Assembly (NCBI GenBank): GCA_016081115.2
Contig: JABTTQ020002610.1
Span: forward strand, 930,030-994,029
Source of the DNA: Rehmannia glutinosa
Taxonomy: Eukaryota; Streptophyta; Magnoliopsida; Lamiales; Orobanchaceae
Direction of reading: 5' to 3'
DNA: 64,000 nt
Each line of letters opens with the position of its first letter. Position 1 is the stretch's first letter. The notes beneath the pieces are model-generated. The model was not told the origin of the DNA, made no database searches, and saw nothing but the letters and a program-made list of their open reading frames with translations. This document shows, piece after piece, positions 10,541-23,538 of this stretch. Position numbers and translations under genes: made by a program.

Positions 10541-13500
10541 ATGACGGTGGCGGCGGGGATCGGCTACGCTCTGTTAGCACTCGGCCCATCTCTCTCACTC
10601 TTCACCGCCGTTATTTCCCACAAACCCTTTCTCATCCTCACCCTTCTTTCCAGGTTTTTCTTCCTGTGGAAAATTTCCGTTATACGTGCGTGTTAGGGTT
10701 TTTATATCAGTCATGTAGATTGACATTTTGAGTTGTACTCTTTCTGGTTAACTTGTAGTACATTGGCATGGCTGATGACTCTAATCGCATTATCAGCAGT
10801 CTGGAGAGCGTTTCTCCCCTTCAAAACGGCGGCATGGTGGCCCTATGCACTTCTCATTCTCACTTCTGTTGCCTTTCAAGAAGCTCTCCGGCTTTTCTTG
10901 TGGAGACTCTACAAGTAAGTTCTTTTTACTTACCGTCAATAGTCTTTGGATGAAAATTCTTTTAGTGAGTTTTTTGATTGTACTCTCTGCTGATAGCAAT
11001 TGTATCTATATAGTTGTTTTTTTCTTCCTTGCGATTCAGTAAACAGAGAATCAGATGAAAGGTATTCATAAGCAAAGTGGGCATATTATGGTTACTTTAA
11101 ATTCTGTAGAAGTACAACTTTTATTTGATAGATTCACGTTTACTTGAAAAATAAGTATGACATTTTATTAAGATTGCATTTATTTTGATCGATTCATAGC
11201 ACATTATGTATTTTATGCATTATATCACTCATTTAAGCACAGCAATAAGGCAAAATATATGAGTGTTGTTATTTTCTTTTGAGGGAATATGCGTGTTGTT
11301 ATTGAAAAAATGGCAGCATCATTTCTTTTTTTATGTTGAAAAAAGAGAACTAAGAACTTATTAATTTACACGTAGACAGAGCTTAGATATCTTTATATGC
11401 ATTGAAGATGGTTAAGGACAGATGATGATGCCAGTATATTATTTTATTTACTGAAGCCAACACATTAAGTGTTGTTTATAAAGTAAGGATTCAATATGAA
11501 GTTCGAGAGAACGTGATAAATGTTTAACAAACTCAAAAAATTTGGAGCTGACCAATCATTTCATGCAATGGCGTATTTTCTGGATGGATAAGTAAAAGGT
11601 TGAACTTAGATAAGTAGTGCGTAGAAGTGTTTGATAAACTAAACAAGTTAAATATCTGTAAAATAGATTTCCTATTCGCTGACGAGGATCACCTCTTTGC
11701 CCCTTAACTCTTACATAAGTCCATCATCTCTTTCATTTCCTGCAAACTATTTCCCACTTCGTAGAGTCCCACTTGTCATATATTGGCAGACTCAATTGCA
11801 TTGAACATGGAGTCTTTTGGTTTGGCCCCAAATTTGAATTTTGGTTATTATGATAAAATTTAAAAAGAAAACAATTCAATCTAGAGTGGTGAGTGGTCTC
11901 ACTAAAATCTGGAATGCAATTCCAGCTGTGCGTTTTCTTCCTTATCACTATTTCCTGCTTTGAGAAGAACATTAAGAGTCATTTCAAATCATCTGACGAG
12001 CAATAAAGATTCATTTTGAACAACGGATAAAATTCTTCTTATCATACTCCCCTAGTACCATCTCTAATCTTTTTTGGAATTTGAGGCTTATATAAGCTTC
12101 TGTTGTTGTGGCATGGTTAGAACTGTTTCATTTTCAGTTACAACATAATAACAATCAATAGAGCAAACCTCTTGGAAAAAGCTTTTGTAAGCTGAATAAG
12201 TTCCTTTCTAAGAATATGCACCAAATATGGCTTCGTCTTCAACATGCATGCTTGACTTCCACTATTGTTCTCTGTAGCTTGTGTGATTTCGCTGACACAA
12301 GCTAAACCCTATAATCGGGTAAAAATTATTAATCTTAATAAATTTTCATTTTGTGAACCTTTGTTAGGAGGATGGAAGAAATACTGGATGCTTTTGCTGA
12401 TAGAGTTTCCAAACCTCGCCTCTTTATTACTGATAAGATGCAAATTGCTCTTGGTAAGTGTTGTTCATATTGAGTGAGTTGGTGCTTTTATCATATGCTG
12501 TAAATTTTACAAAATATTATTGTACTTGCTAGTGTACAACGAGATAATGGGAAAAACTTCCTTTATTGATTTTTCATGACTATAGAAATTACAATAATAT
12601 GCACAAAACTTTCCCTTGTTTTGGAGAAAAAATCAGAATGGTCCAAACCAATTGCGACCATTTCAAGTAGTTTCTGCCATTAAGTAAATGCGGTAGTGTA
12701 TATTATGCAGTTCACCTGTGGTATGCACATACGCTCTTCTGCAGCTGATTGGGACCACTGAATCAAAGGGGCATATGATGTTGTCTTTGTCTCACATTCT
12801 TCAAAGATTGGAATGAAGGCCAAGAAAAAGAATGGATAAATGGTTAGGCAATTTTTGATAGAATATGTCGGAGGCCCACGGCGATGAGGTGTGTCAACAA
12901 AAAAGGATAACAATGAGGGTTGCAGCAAATCTTCTCAGAAACAATCCTTAGGCTCGGATATCATGTGGAAAAGATTATTTTCATTGTGTAAAAAGGATTA
13001 TGCAAATGAGCTTTCATTGCGCGATATATATGAAGGATACAACTTAAAAAAAGAAAAAACTAATCAGGAAAACTTATATTTAGCAATCTTAATTTTCTCT
13101 CAATCACCTTGTTATATTTTGGGGAATGACTATTTACAAAATTCTTAGCATCAATCCGAGATCAAGGGGTAACCAAATTGATGAGAAAGTCAAGATAGAA
13201 AAACCACGTCTTTCCCTATAAACGATAAAAAATGAGCAATTAGATTATCTAGAAAACTTCCAAGTCTACTTTATGTACAAGATGCAGCTGGTGTTTAAAA
13301 GAATTAAATTTGAATCCCCCTCTTTAAATTGTATTTGGTTGTTTGAACAATGATTATGGTACACAAAATATATCATGCATTTTTTAATTCTATTCTCTTT
13401 CGGTTTGCAGCTGGTGGAATGGGTCATGGTGTGGCTCATGCTATATTCTTCTGCATAAGCCTTTTAACTCCTGCATTTGGGCCAGCAACATATTATGTGG

Positions 13501-16500
13501 AGAAATGCTCACAGATACCATTTTTTCTTGTCTCTGGTAAGTGGTGGGTTGGTTTGAAGGTCATTTAATTTAAATTGAATCATGAACTAGTGCTAATTAA
13601 AAATGTCTTTATATCACCTACATGTGCATTGTGCCCATTGCGGGTCTGATTTAATCAAAAATTGTAATATCTCTTGTTTGTTAACAAATCTGGGATCTAA
13701 AATCACTTGTGCTTTTGGGAGGCATATTTTCATCTTGAAGCTATATCTTCTATCATTTTTAAATCTACCTTAGAAGCTCAAATCAATAAACATACAAGGT
13801 TTAACTTTTTTCGACTACTACAATATATGGGAGTTCATCAGCTTCAGTTTCCATCTAATTTCCTTTCCTATTTTAAATGTCTTTTCTACTCATACTGATT
13901 GGCATTAGTTTATGGTTATGATTTATTGCCAACATGGCCTATATCCAGAATTTCCAGACCTTTACTGAACATTGCAACCAAAACCTGCAAGGCTCCAACC
14001 ATCATGACATCACCCCGCCACCATTAACCAGATTTACCAATCCTCATCTTCTCACAAGAAACTGCACCTCCAAATTGAGAAACTTATGCCCCCATCCATA
14101 CTAGTCATAATTTGCCTAACTAATTATATTATATGTCCAAAACAAAAGTAAGGGAATTGGGTAAATCAATCCATCATTTTTCTCTTCTTTTTTCAGTTAG
14201 CAATCATGTAAGGTAATTTACCTTTTGAGTATATACATATGGGAAATAGGATTAACTGTGGAAGTTTCTGAGATGTGATGGTTCTGGGATGTTAGAATGG
14301 GTTGGGGTGGTGGTGGGAACTGCTAGTAAGCGAGAAATGAAAAAGGATGGCAGTCGGCAGATGAGTTGCTGGCTGCTAAATGGAAACATGAAGAAAAGAA
14401 AGAGAAAATGCAAAAATGATAAACATCATAGCTGTGATATGAAGTGGGGCCAATTTATTGATCGTCCTTCAAGCTCACATAAATTCCATGTTACATGATA
14501 TGCTACATATAACATATATAAATGGAAATTGGGTGATTCAATTAAGACATGACATTGGATTTGTTAAATATTTTTTTTTATAAGAAACAAAAAATTTATT
14601 AAAAATGGTCGTTACAAAAAATACTAAGGGAGAAGTGCCGAATACAATCAAGACCTACAAAGCACACCTCCAATCTCTAGCAATGTCAAAAACGAAAACA
14701 TTCTTAAACTCCTTGTGATTTGAGTCCCACCAAGCTACTTTAAACTTAACTATGTGCCACGTCTCCTCTAAAGACTCCTCCCTATCTTCAAAAGATTCTT
14801 CTATTTCTTTCTAACCATAATGACCAAAACATCGCATGAACAATCACATTCTAAAACACATTATCCCTTGTACTATTTAAACAATCGTTGTTTGTGGCAT
14901 ACACCATTGTGCATCCAACTCCCATAACACTCTATACCATAAACTCTTTGGAGAAATTACAATGAAGAAAGATGTGGTCCAAATCTTCCGAATGATTTTC
15001 GCAAAGAACACACCAATTTGGAGATAATGAAGTAGATGGGGATCGCTTTGGAGTGCTTCACAAGTTGACACCTTGCGCTTAACCAACAACCATGAAAAAG
15101 TCAATTTGTACTTTCTTAGTACGGGGTTTTCCAAACCGAATTAAAAAGGGAAAGTTGGGAAAGAAAGATGCGAAAAAGACTTACAAGAAAAACACTCCCG
15201 AAGATTCCAACTTCCATCTTCTAATATCCCCCACTCCCTCCACCAACCTCACGTTCTCCAACAAACTAAGCGGGAGAGCAAAGATCAATTGCTTGAGAAT
15301 ATTTTAAATTGCGAAAAAATGAAAGTCCCAAGAAATGGCGGACTCAAAGACTCGAAAGAATTAGGGAGTACGAAAGAGAAAATATGCTTGTTATGCCGTG
15401 AGGATAAACGATACAAATTTGGATGAATTTGTTAAATATTATTGTGTTCTATATGTTTCAACTTAGTATGTTTCCATTTCATAGCTTTTGTGTTGCTCTT
15501 ATCTAAATAAAAATGCATCAACGATGGCATTTGGCAATGTGAAGTTCGAATGTTATAATAGTAATTACACCAATCATTTGAATCTATTGTTATTTTGTAT
15601 TTCAAATTTTATAAAGTGGGATGTGAATCTACTGAGAACAAAATAAGCGAACCTTGTTTAGTATTTTTTTTTGACACAACCTTGTTTGGTACTTAAATTC
15701 TTAAATAACTTAATATATTCGTCTATATGACAAATATCGTGTAACTCAAGGCAATAGAGAGTTTGTTTGTATATTCTTTTTTCTTCTTCCATTCCCTCAA
15801 AATTGCTTGTGCCAGTTAAATGGATTTTAAATAATTGTCATTTTATCAACTATCTCTTTTAATGATGCTCAAGCTTTAACTTTGCTACGCATATCCGGAT
15901 TGGTCATTTCCCATGAAATTTTCACCGATCCTTCCATGCTCACTTCAAGGAGTTAGGCGAACCCTCCCTTCTCGAGGTCGGCGTTCATCTTTGCAATTCT
16001 CATAGCAGACCCAATCATCAATAAGGAATTCTCGATTCTTAAAATTTGGGATATCTAGATTTAGAATTAATCCATACATATGTATACGATCCATTTGTGA
16101 ATTTCAAGTATGGTATGTTGTAGACATTTGGCTTTTGGAACGTTGTCCGGTTCCAACCAAATCTATAAGATTTTACCTCTTTTTGTAAAATCTCCAAAGA
16201 TGTGACATTGGTTAATTAGCATGATGCAAACCGAACTTTTCGCTACGTTGGGATATCTTGGTGGTGGTGGAGGTGGACCTTGGTCAATTCGGGTCACTAT
16301 TGCCGTAGATCCTTCCCACGAAGAATTGTCTTTAAATCTACAATTCTTAATCCCGCAAATGATTCGCAAGGTCATGTAAATCTTCAAGATTAATCTTCTC
16401 CATATCTATCACTCCGGGGTTACGACGATTTTCCTTTGATAATAGGAATAAACTTTTCATCTTCTGTCATGCGTCGACAACTTCAATTGGTTTCCCAGTT

Positions 16501-18717
16501 TGATGTAAATAGGTGCCGCTCCAAATTTATGCGCCTCGCCCTCCGAATGAATTTGGTATGTCATCCAAATTATTGACTTGTTTCTGAATATCACGAAGGA
16601 TTTCAAGAACTTCCTTATGATATTTGGTTACCCGATCCATCCGGATTTGGATCCGATGGACTTATACTTGTGTATGATTACAACGGTTACCATATTTTGC
16701 ACCGTCTTTTGGACTTATTTAAGATCTTTAGAGAACTTAGATGTGTTGGAAAAAATCTCGCTCCATTCCGGTAAATTATCGGGCTATGAATAGTTTTTTG
16801 ATGAGCTTCTTCCGATCATTCATAAGATCCATCCTTAACATCGACTTACCCAAAGTTAACTTGTGTTGCACATCATTTGTTATTGCAAGCTCTTAGGGTT
16901 TCTATGCTTGCTGCCTTACTCCTACTCTCGCTAGTTCCACATGTTGATTTTCGCATTATGTGATTTTTTTCTTGGTGTTTTTGTTTTACATTGCCAAAAG
17001 CTGACTATACCTCCAATAACGAGTACATCTTCGACATTCGTCCAGATCTATTTTTTTGGAGATAATTCTCCTCACTAAAGGTTAATTACATACATATAAT
17101 AAATTGAACTTAAAATTCTTAATAAACCTAGGCTCTGATACCATTTTTGTGGCTTATAGTAAAACTTTTGGGTATTGAAGAGATTATGTCCATTGAATGA
17201 AAAATTAAATGTCTAGGACCATATTTGATATATTTGTAAACACGAGGGACCAAAACTGACATACCCCAAAGGTCTGGAAACCTGCTACAACCAGTCACCC
17301 AGTCATTTTTAACAGCAAATTGATGAAGGGTATCCCAAGTGATTAAAATCGAAAACGTTGGGTACCAAAACTGATGAGGCCGAAACATGGGGTATCGAGT
17401 CCGAAAAGTAGGATAATTGGGGTGCTGAAATTGAAGTTGCCCCAATTATATAACATCAAAAACTCTCCCCAAAATCTTATAAATACCCCCTCTGGTTGCG
17501 GGAAGAAAATATTTCACCCATGTGGTTTTCCGTAAACTACAGAAAAGTTCCCAAACTAGATGGGATAATTTTGTCCGTCCATTTGTTTTTATTCCTCCAT
17601 TTTTCATTTTTTTGGGAACTCCGTCAAGGGCATTAATGACTTTACACAAATTCTGTTAGTTTTACCGCATTTGCTCAAACCTCGAGGTGACTTTTTGTAT
17701 TGAAACTTAGTTGAGTCTTTTTGTAATTACCCCAAACCTCAAGGGTATATGTTGTAATTAACCCTGCTTTCAATTTGACTTAACAAGTGTTTTTGTCAAA
17801 TTACTTAATGAAAATTGATGTATATTGCATCCAGTAGTATTATAACTATTAAATTGCAATTTAATCGTTTTGGTTTTTGGATATACCTTGATCATGTTGA
17901 AGTGAGTAGAAAATTGACATGCAAAAGTTTTTTTCTGGTTCAGTTTGGTCATTGGTTTTACTTATCATGGTTTTTGTGAAGCAGCATTTCTAATATACTA
18001 GGCTGTGAAGCTGAAGTTTTCTAATTTTTTTTTTTTCCGTTTCCTAATTTTGCAGCTATTATAGCGCGCTTGCATTTGCTACAATACACACTTTCTCCAT
18101 GGTTATTGCATTCAATGGATACTCAGAAGGAAAGAGAGTGGACCAGTATTTTGCTCCTGTTGTTCATCTTGCTGCAGGAATGCTTGTAATTGTTATTCTT
18201 GTCCCTTTATATGATCTATATATAATTCATATTGGATATATATAGAATGAGTATTTTTCTTTTTGCCTCACAAATATGTAGACTAGTAAACCACTATACA
18301 TATAGATTTGGTGAACCACATTAGTCAGATAATTGGAGAATTGTTCTTGTGTTTTGCGGAAATGACTGAGCTTTTATAGGTCTCCTATTGTTCTATTGAA
18401 CCTTTCTGGTCATTTGAGTTTCTGTATTTGGTTTGGATCGACTGAAACAACAAAATTGTTGAACTTTCTTCTTTATATAATTTATACAGGGGAAGTCTAT
18501 ATTGAAGTAATTTAAACCATTTAAGAAAATGAATTTTGTTTTTCTAACCTTTGGCTCCTCTCCTCCTCAGACACTGATGAATCTTGCATCTGGGGGCTGC
18601 ATGATTGGCATTCCGCTATTGTATGGCATCGCAATCTTAACTTTAGCACATTGTGGGAAGATGGTCTGGACAATGCTAACACAAAACCGGAGCAGGGTAG
18701 GAAACGTCTTATACTGA
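10541..18717 (+). CDS. APH1: APH-1, gamma-secretase complex subunit (six exons)
   Basis: Exons: 10541-10653, 10759-10914, 12368-12453, 13411-13536, 18056-18185, 18571-18717, all with GT-AG introns, giving about 251 residues, the usual plant APH-1 length. The protein starts MTVAAGIGYALLALGPS and is a string of hydrophobic helices. Landmarks are WWPYALLILTSVAFQEALR in exon 2, the GxxxG-type AGGMGHGVAHA across exons 3-4, LTPAFGPATYYVE in exon 4, ATIHTFSMVIAFNGY in exon 5 and LAHCGKMVW in exon 6. The conserved His residues in GVAHA and TIHTF are present. APH-1 is the membrane scaffold that assembles presenilin, nicastrin and PEN-2 in the endomembrane system. One anomaly: at 18063-18072 (GCGCGCTTG) exon 5 has two bases too many for the family frame, or one too few; the frame is right again at the exon end only if this is corrected. 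Intron 5 is about 4.5 kb and contains two retroelement insertions. Confidence 0.95.
14559..15440 (-). mobile_element. 5'-truncated LINE fragment with 14-bp target-site duplication
   Basis: The 14-bp sequence ATTTGTTAAATATT occurs at 14559-14572 and again at 15427-15440. Just inside the left copy is a T-run (an A-tail in minus orientation), as expected for target-primed integration. The interior, on the minus strand, resembles the reverse-transcriptase zinc-binding region that ends plant non-LTR polyproteins: LLHYLQIG/CVLCENHSEDLDHIFLHC and NFSKSLWYRVLWELDAQW at 15040-14890, preceded by a VWELESSG-like block near 15210. Stops and frame changes are frequent. It sits antisense within APH-1 intron 5. 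Confidence 0.85.
15850..17785 (-). mobile_element. LTR retrotransposon 5' part (LTR, primer site, gag-like) in APH-1 intron 5
   Basis: On the minus strand TGGTATCAGAGCC at 17143-17131 matches the complement of the initiator methionine tRNA 3' end, the common plant primer-binding site. The probable 5' LTR lies just upstream at 17785-17148, starting TGTTAAGTC and ending TAAGCCACA, about 640 bp with TG...CA termini. Downstream, 17130-15850 holds broken gag-like sequence: a block resembling ILEIHKW near 16100 and the polar region around 16160-16650. No pol and no second LTR were found, so the 3' part is missing. Gypsy versus copia cannot be settled; the LTR outer boundary is inferred. Confidence 0.6.
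17131..17143 (-). other. Primer-binding site (tRNA-iMet type) of the retrotransposon
   Basis: GGCTCTGATACCA on the plus strand is the reverse complement of TGGTATCAGAGCC, the standard tRNA-iMet primer site of plant LTR retrotransposons. It starts a few bases from the proposed end of the LTR at 17148. Confidence 0.8.
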
Positions 18718-18970
18718 TGGCTTTAGAAATATGACATCTTTTGGGTTGCACAGTTTCTTTCTGTACAATTGGGGGTATGTTTCATGTGTACGTGTTTGCA
18801 TATTCGAACGATTTTTGTCAGCCACTTTTACTGAAAGAGAAAGAATAGGAGTTGTTGACTTGTTGCTGATTTATGTCTATTTGCCTCGTGTTATCGCATG
18901 TATAAATGACATTACTATTGAGATTTTTGTTTGGCTACAATTAAGAAATATTTTTCCTGTGTAGTATTAT

Positions 18971-19750
18971 CAATGTTTTAAAAACCGGACTGGTGAACGA
19001 ACCGGACTCGCCACCAGTTCACGGTTCAACCGCCGGTCCAACCGGCAAAATGTAAATGCTAGCAAAAGGCCTTGAAAATAAAATTATATTTAATTATTGA
19101 GTGCGAGCCTATTAATTAATAACAATTAACTCTAAGATTCTATCTATTTTGTTATTTATATATATAAGCAACACCCATGCTAGCTGTTAAAATTCAAAAC
19201 TCAGCAACATTAAAATAACAGTTGGGTCTTTCATGGAAATATGTGCTCACTAGCAAGGAATATTAAACTTAGTCCATTTAAGTCTGAACGGCCATCAAAT
19301 CTCGATAATCCTCTTGTTGTTGTGATTCCCATATATAATTATATATACATATATATATACACACAGAGATACAAAGAGTGAAAAATACAAAAAATCAGAT
19401 CTATGCATGAAACAAGAAAGGAAGAATTTGATGAAATCGACACCAATAACTAAAGTTGATCGGCCGAACGAATGATGGAGATGAGGGAAATGTATGTTGG
19501 AGACTTGGAGACGAGAGGATGGTTTATGATTTCCCAGCTCCTTTTGGTCCGATTAATCTTCCTTTTTTTCCCCTTTTCTTGAACGGCCGGTTCGACGGTT
19601 TCTGGTTTTATCCGGTTTCGGACCGGTTTTCAAAGTCTGAAGTGGTTTAACCGGAAATCCGGTTTTATATGACCTTTTGGACCGGACCAACTGCCGGTTC
19701 CCGGTTGAACCGGTTGGATCGGCCGGTCCGGTCTGGTTTTTTAAACACTG
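18971..19750. mobile_element. Non-autonomous hAT element with 8-bp target-site duplication
   Basis: The 8-bp sequence AGTATTAT occurs at 18963-18970 and at 19751-19758. Between them the left end starts CAATGTTTTAAAAACCGG and the right end read inward is CAGTGTTTAAAAAACCAG, an imperfect inverted repeat of about 25 bp that runs on into GGACCGG-rich sequence. Eight-base duplications and CA(A/G)TG-type ends are hallmarks of hAT transposons. The 780-bp interior has no transposase; it includes G/C-rich CCGG-repeat arms and a short TA/CA run near 19340-19365. It lies about 250 bp past the APH-1 stop codon. Confidence 0.85.
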
Positions 19751-19763
19751 AGTATTATAATTG

Positions 19764-20207
19764 CGGCTTAGTTGCAGTTTTGGTTCTATAAATATAATGA
19801 TGCGACATATTTAGTCCTGTATTGTGTATAGCAATTCTGGTCCCGTATATATTAAAAATTAGCATATTTGGTCCACTAAGTATACTATGCAACAATTTTG
19901 GTCCCGCAAATTTTGTTTTTTGTGCAATTTTGGTCCCATAAGTTTTACGTTTGTGCAATTTTAGTCCTGAAATGATTAAATATGACTTATTCATTTGGGA
20001 CTAAAATGACACAAAAATAAAACTTATGGGACCCAAATTGTACAAAAATGAAAATTTATGGGATTTAAATTGCTACATAAAGATACTTTTAGGACTAAAT
20101 ATGCCACTTTTTGAATTTCTGAGGATCAAAATTGTTACACATAGGATACTTACTGGACTAAATATACCATCTCTTATACTTACAGGACCAAAATTGTAAT
20201 TAAGCCT
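19764..20207. repeat. Foldback element, about 440 bp
   Basis: The left end GGCTTAGTTGCAGTTTTGG pairs with GGCTTAATTACAATTTTGG from the right end read on the minus strand, and the similarity continues inward through GACATATTTAGTCC versus GGTATATTTAGTCC. Almost the whole segment can fold into one imperfect hairpin centred near 19980. No coding content. Related foldbacks occur at 27730, 31238, 39995 and 54056. Confidence 0.75.
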
Positions 20208-20593
20208 TATAATTGCTGTCTATGTCATTTTCCTTGTGTCTGTTTTTCAGCATATGGTTTTAAACAATTAATTTATCCATGGCATATGTTTTTTGAGAAC
20301 AACATAAATCACGATGAACAACAATTTTGGTTAAATTACCAAAAAAAAAATGCGTTCCTTTGACTGATGAAAGTTTTGGTGAAATTAATAGAATTTGCAA
20401 AATGCCAAAACTATTCTTGGGTATTTTCATAAACGAAAGTAAAAAAAAAAAACTTTTTGTTTCTTTAAAAGGTCAAAAGACAAAAATAAATGTTTATCAT
20501 TCATGTCCATAATCATAATGCGTCGATTCACAATTTTTCCACTTTGTAAATTCAATAAAAAAAAACAAATTAAAAAAATAATTTTGTATGTGA

Positions 20594-20625
<32 letters not shown>

Positions 20626-22038
20626 GGATTTAGTTCAAATGGGACACCCCCTCTTATATGAGACGGTGGGGATTTATCCAAGCCATTGGATTGATATTTT
20701 GTATGGCTAAGATTTTTCCCTTTAATTTAGGTTGGTTTTTAACTGATTCAATTAAAAAAGGTCAAAGTGGTCATTTTCGAAATATTCAGTAAGGGGCGTT
20801 TAGTAATTTTGTAATAGGTAAGTTATTTATTCCTTTCTTAATTCGCGCTATTTTTGGGGAGTTCAAACATCATATCTCTCTCTGTATTCTCTCTCTGATA
20901 TCACGTCTCTTCACGTCTTCTCCCATCAAATACTCCATATCCTCTCAAACTCTACTTTCTCTCTCACCGTCAACTAATTTTTCTCCCTCTCAAAGTCTCA
21001 TTTTTTTCCCCTCTCACTCCATCGCCCTCAACAGTCATCTTCCTCAAACACTCCCTTTTTCTCTCTCGTGCTCTCCCTCCCGTTTAAGTTGCGACCGACC
21101 GCCGTGAGCATCCACATATTTCCACCGTCTCTCTCACTGTGCCGTCTCTCTCACCGACTGACCGATCGACCGCCGCGACGCACCACCTCTGTATCGGCCC
21201 TTTTCAACCGGCGACACACCACTTCTGTATCGACCCTTTTCCTCCTTTCGACCGACGGTAAGTTTTGGTACATATTTGTTTAATTTTTTGTATTTGTAAT
21301 TTTTACCTAAATATTGAAAATATTTTTAGAATTAGTGTGTGTAGTTTCTAGGGTTTTATATTTTTATTTTTTCGGGGAAATTCTGAAAATTTGAGCCCTT
21401 TTTTCGCTTTCGTGTATCTTGTTTAGAAATCTCTTGGTATGTTGTTTAGAATCATTATTTTCTTGTATTTGATTCCCAATATTTTGTTCTTCTGAACATA
21501 AGATTGCCTATTGGAGTTTCTTGAAGTGTATTGAATTTGTATGAAATTCTGCATTTATGTTGCATATCAAAATTTTAAAATTGTAAATTTTGTTGGTTCA
21601 AGTTCGTAATCCTAGTGATCTGTCTAGTTAAAATTTGCTACAAACTAATTGGAGAATTGTTTTGTTTCAAGTTTTTGAACTGAGGACTTGTAAAATGTTG
21701 CTGATCCTATCCTCTTTTGTTAAATTAGTTTTGTTTATTTAAAAAAACTTTATCTGATAGGGAATACTATGTGGCAAAGGAAAGAAATCAGTAAAGTTGA
21801 TTTTTGATTAAGTTTTCATTGCAAGTTCACTGTACGCATACTATAGTATTACTGTGTATTTAGTGCAATTTAATGTATACATGATATATATTTTTACTCA
21901 ATGTCTATTGTTCACTTGGTGTATTTTTACTGTATATATAGTGCAAATTCACTGTACACACAATGAAGTATTACTGCTTTACACCCATGTGTTGTTTATT
22001 GTTGATTTAATGCTATGTTTACTTGTATTTGTTGCTAG

Positions 22039-22368
22039 ATGCGGGTTTTTTCATTATATCTTTCTTCGAGGGGTTGTGATCAGATGTCATGGTCCGTCAA
22101 AAATGCTAAATTGAGTAGGTTGTCTATGCCGTGGAGGGACTCCGAGAACAAAGTTGATTGTGGGATTTTTGCAATGCGCCACATGGAGACATACATGGGC
22201 GGAGGCGCAAGAGGTTGGGACTGCGGGCTAAAAAAGGGTGGTGGGAATCTAATATCTAACCTTCGCATTAAGTATTGCTACTCGATTATTAGCGAAGAGA
22301 ACAATGAGCAAAGAGAAAAGAGTCTGATGGAGGCAAGGAAGTTCTGGATGGGAAAGGATGTTATGTGA
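22039..22368 (+). pseudogene. Ulp1-type (C48) cysteine protease C-terminal fragment
   Basis: The open frame contains VDCGIFAMRHMETYMG near 22157-22204, matching the C-terminal catalytic block of Ulp1/SENP-like proteases, where the Cys of the DCG motif is the nucleophile and the following F.M.HME segment is typical of plant transposon-borne members. A splice acceptor (TTGCTAG) precedes the frame at 22038. The His and Asp of the triad, which lie further N-terminal, are not seen, so this is a last-exon fragment. Ulp1 enzymes process SUMO; here it is best read as MULE cargo. Whether it is expressed cannot be judged. Confidence 0.65.
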
Positions 22369-23538
22369 TTTTATCAGCCTTTTTACGATGAACGTGTATT
22401 AACTCTATGTTACTATTTTCTTTTGTCGGTTCTCTTTGTTGGATTATTTATTTCATTGGCTTTTCGTGTCGAATTATCTTTGTGAATGCTACAATGGTCT
22501 AGTTAGGCGATTTTGCTGTTGGTTGTTTTTTTGGGGTCTAACTGAATATCGTTTTTGTTGGAATGTTTAATTAATGCGGTTTAATTAATTGATACGTGTT
22601 GTGTGTATGGTTTAATGTTTGTTAATATGCGCCCATGATAGTCGAATGATGTATAATTAGTATTAGAATCTTTGTATAATTAGTGTATTTTTCTTGTAAA
22701 TCGAAAACCGAATATCGTTTTGGTGTATAATTAGTATTAGAATGTTTGTATATTTATTGTATTTTTCTTGTATAATTAGTATCGAGAATCTTTGTATAAT
22801 TAGTGTATTTTTTTTGTAGATTTAGTGTATTTTTGTATAATTTTGCGGATGGTTATTTTGGAGTTTAACCGAGTATCGCTTTGTTGGAATGTTTAATTAA
22901 TGCGATTTTAATGTTTACATATTTTTAGGATCTTTGATACGTGTTGTGTGTGGTTTAATGTTTGTTAACATGCGCCCATATTTATCGAAGGATTTATAAT
23001 TAGAATTAGAAAGTCAGATAATTCGTGTATTTTTACTTGCATAATTAGTATTACAATCGAGTAAAATTTGTGCGGTTATCTTTGTATGATTATTATTAAA
23101 ATGTTGTATATTTGTGCGCTTTCATGCGTTTTTGAGGGAAAAAGGATATTTTCCGCTTTTTTTTTGGATGGGGTAGGAATGAGCATGTATATATTACGGC
23201 AAAATCAAAGCAACAATGTGTGTATATCGAATATAATTTTTTTAGATTTTAACGTAACACGATGTACATTGGTGATTTGGTTCATTTGTCTTGTTAATAT
23301 CGTTTCATGTATAATTGTCATATTTCATCGTACTATATATACATGTTTCTTTGTGTATTGAATGCGATTATTTCAGACAAAAAAATATGAATAAAAAAAT
23401 AAATTGTAATGAGCGGTGATAACATACTAACCAAACAAGAAATGTACTAACGAAACATTATTGTTGATGCAAAGAAACATTGAAAACATACTAAAACTTG
23501 ATGTATGTCTTTGTTGATTGAAAATGGTTAATATCTAA

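Noticed and set aside
16163..16387. Minus-strand frame with a polyproline run.
   Set aside because: The prolines come from a GGT-repeat-like stretch inside retrotransposon sequence; no conserved protein.
17128..17445. 105-residue minus frame.
   Set aside because: It lies within the proposed LTR and crosses the primer-binding site.
20427..20681. Open frame with an Ile-Tyr repeat.
   Set aside because: It reads through the (TA)n tract and the MULE end.
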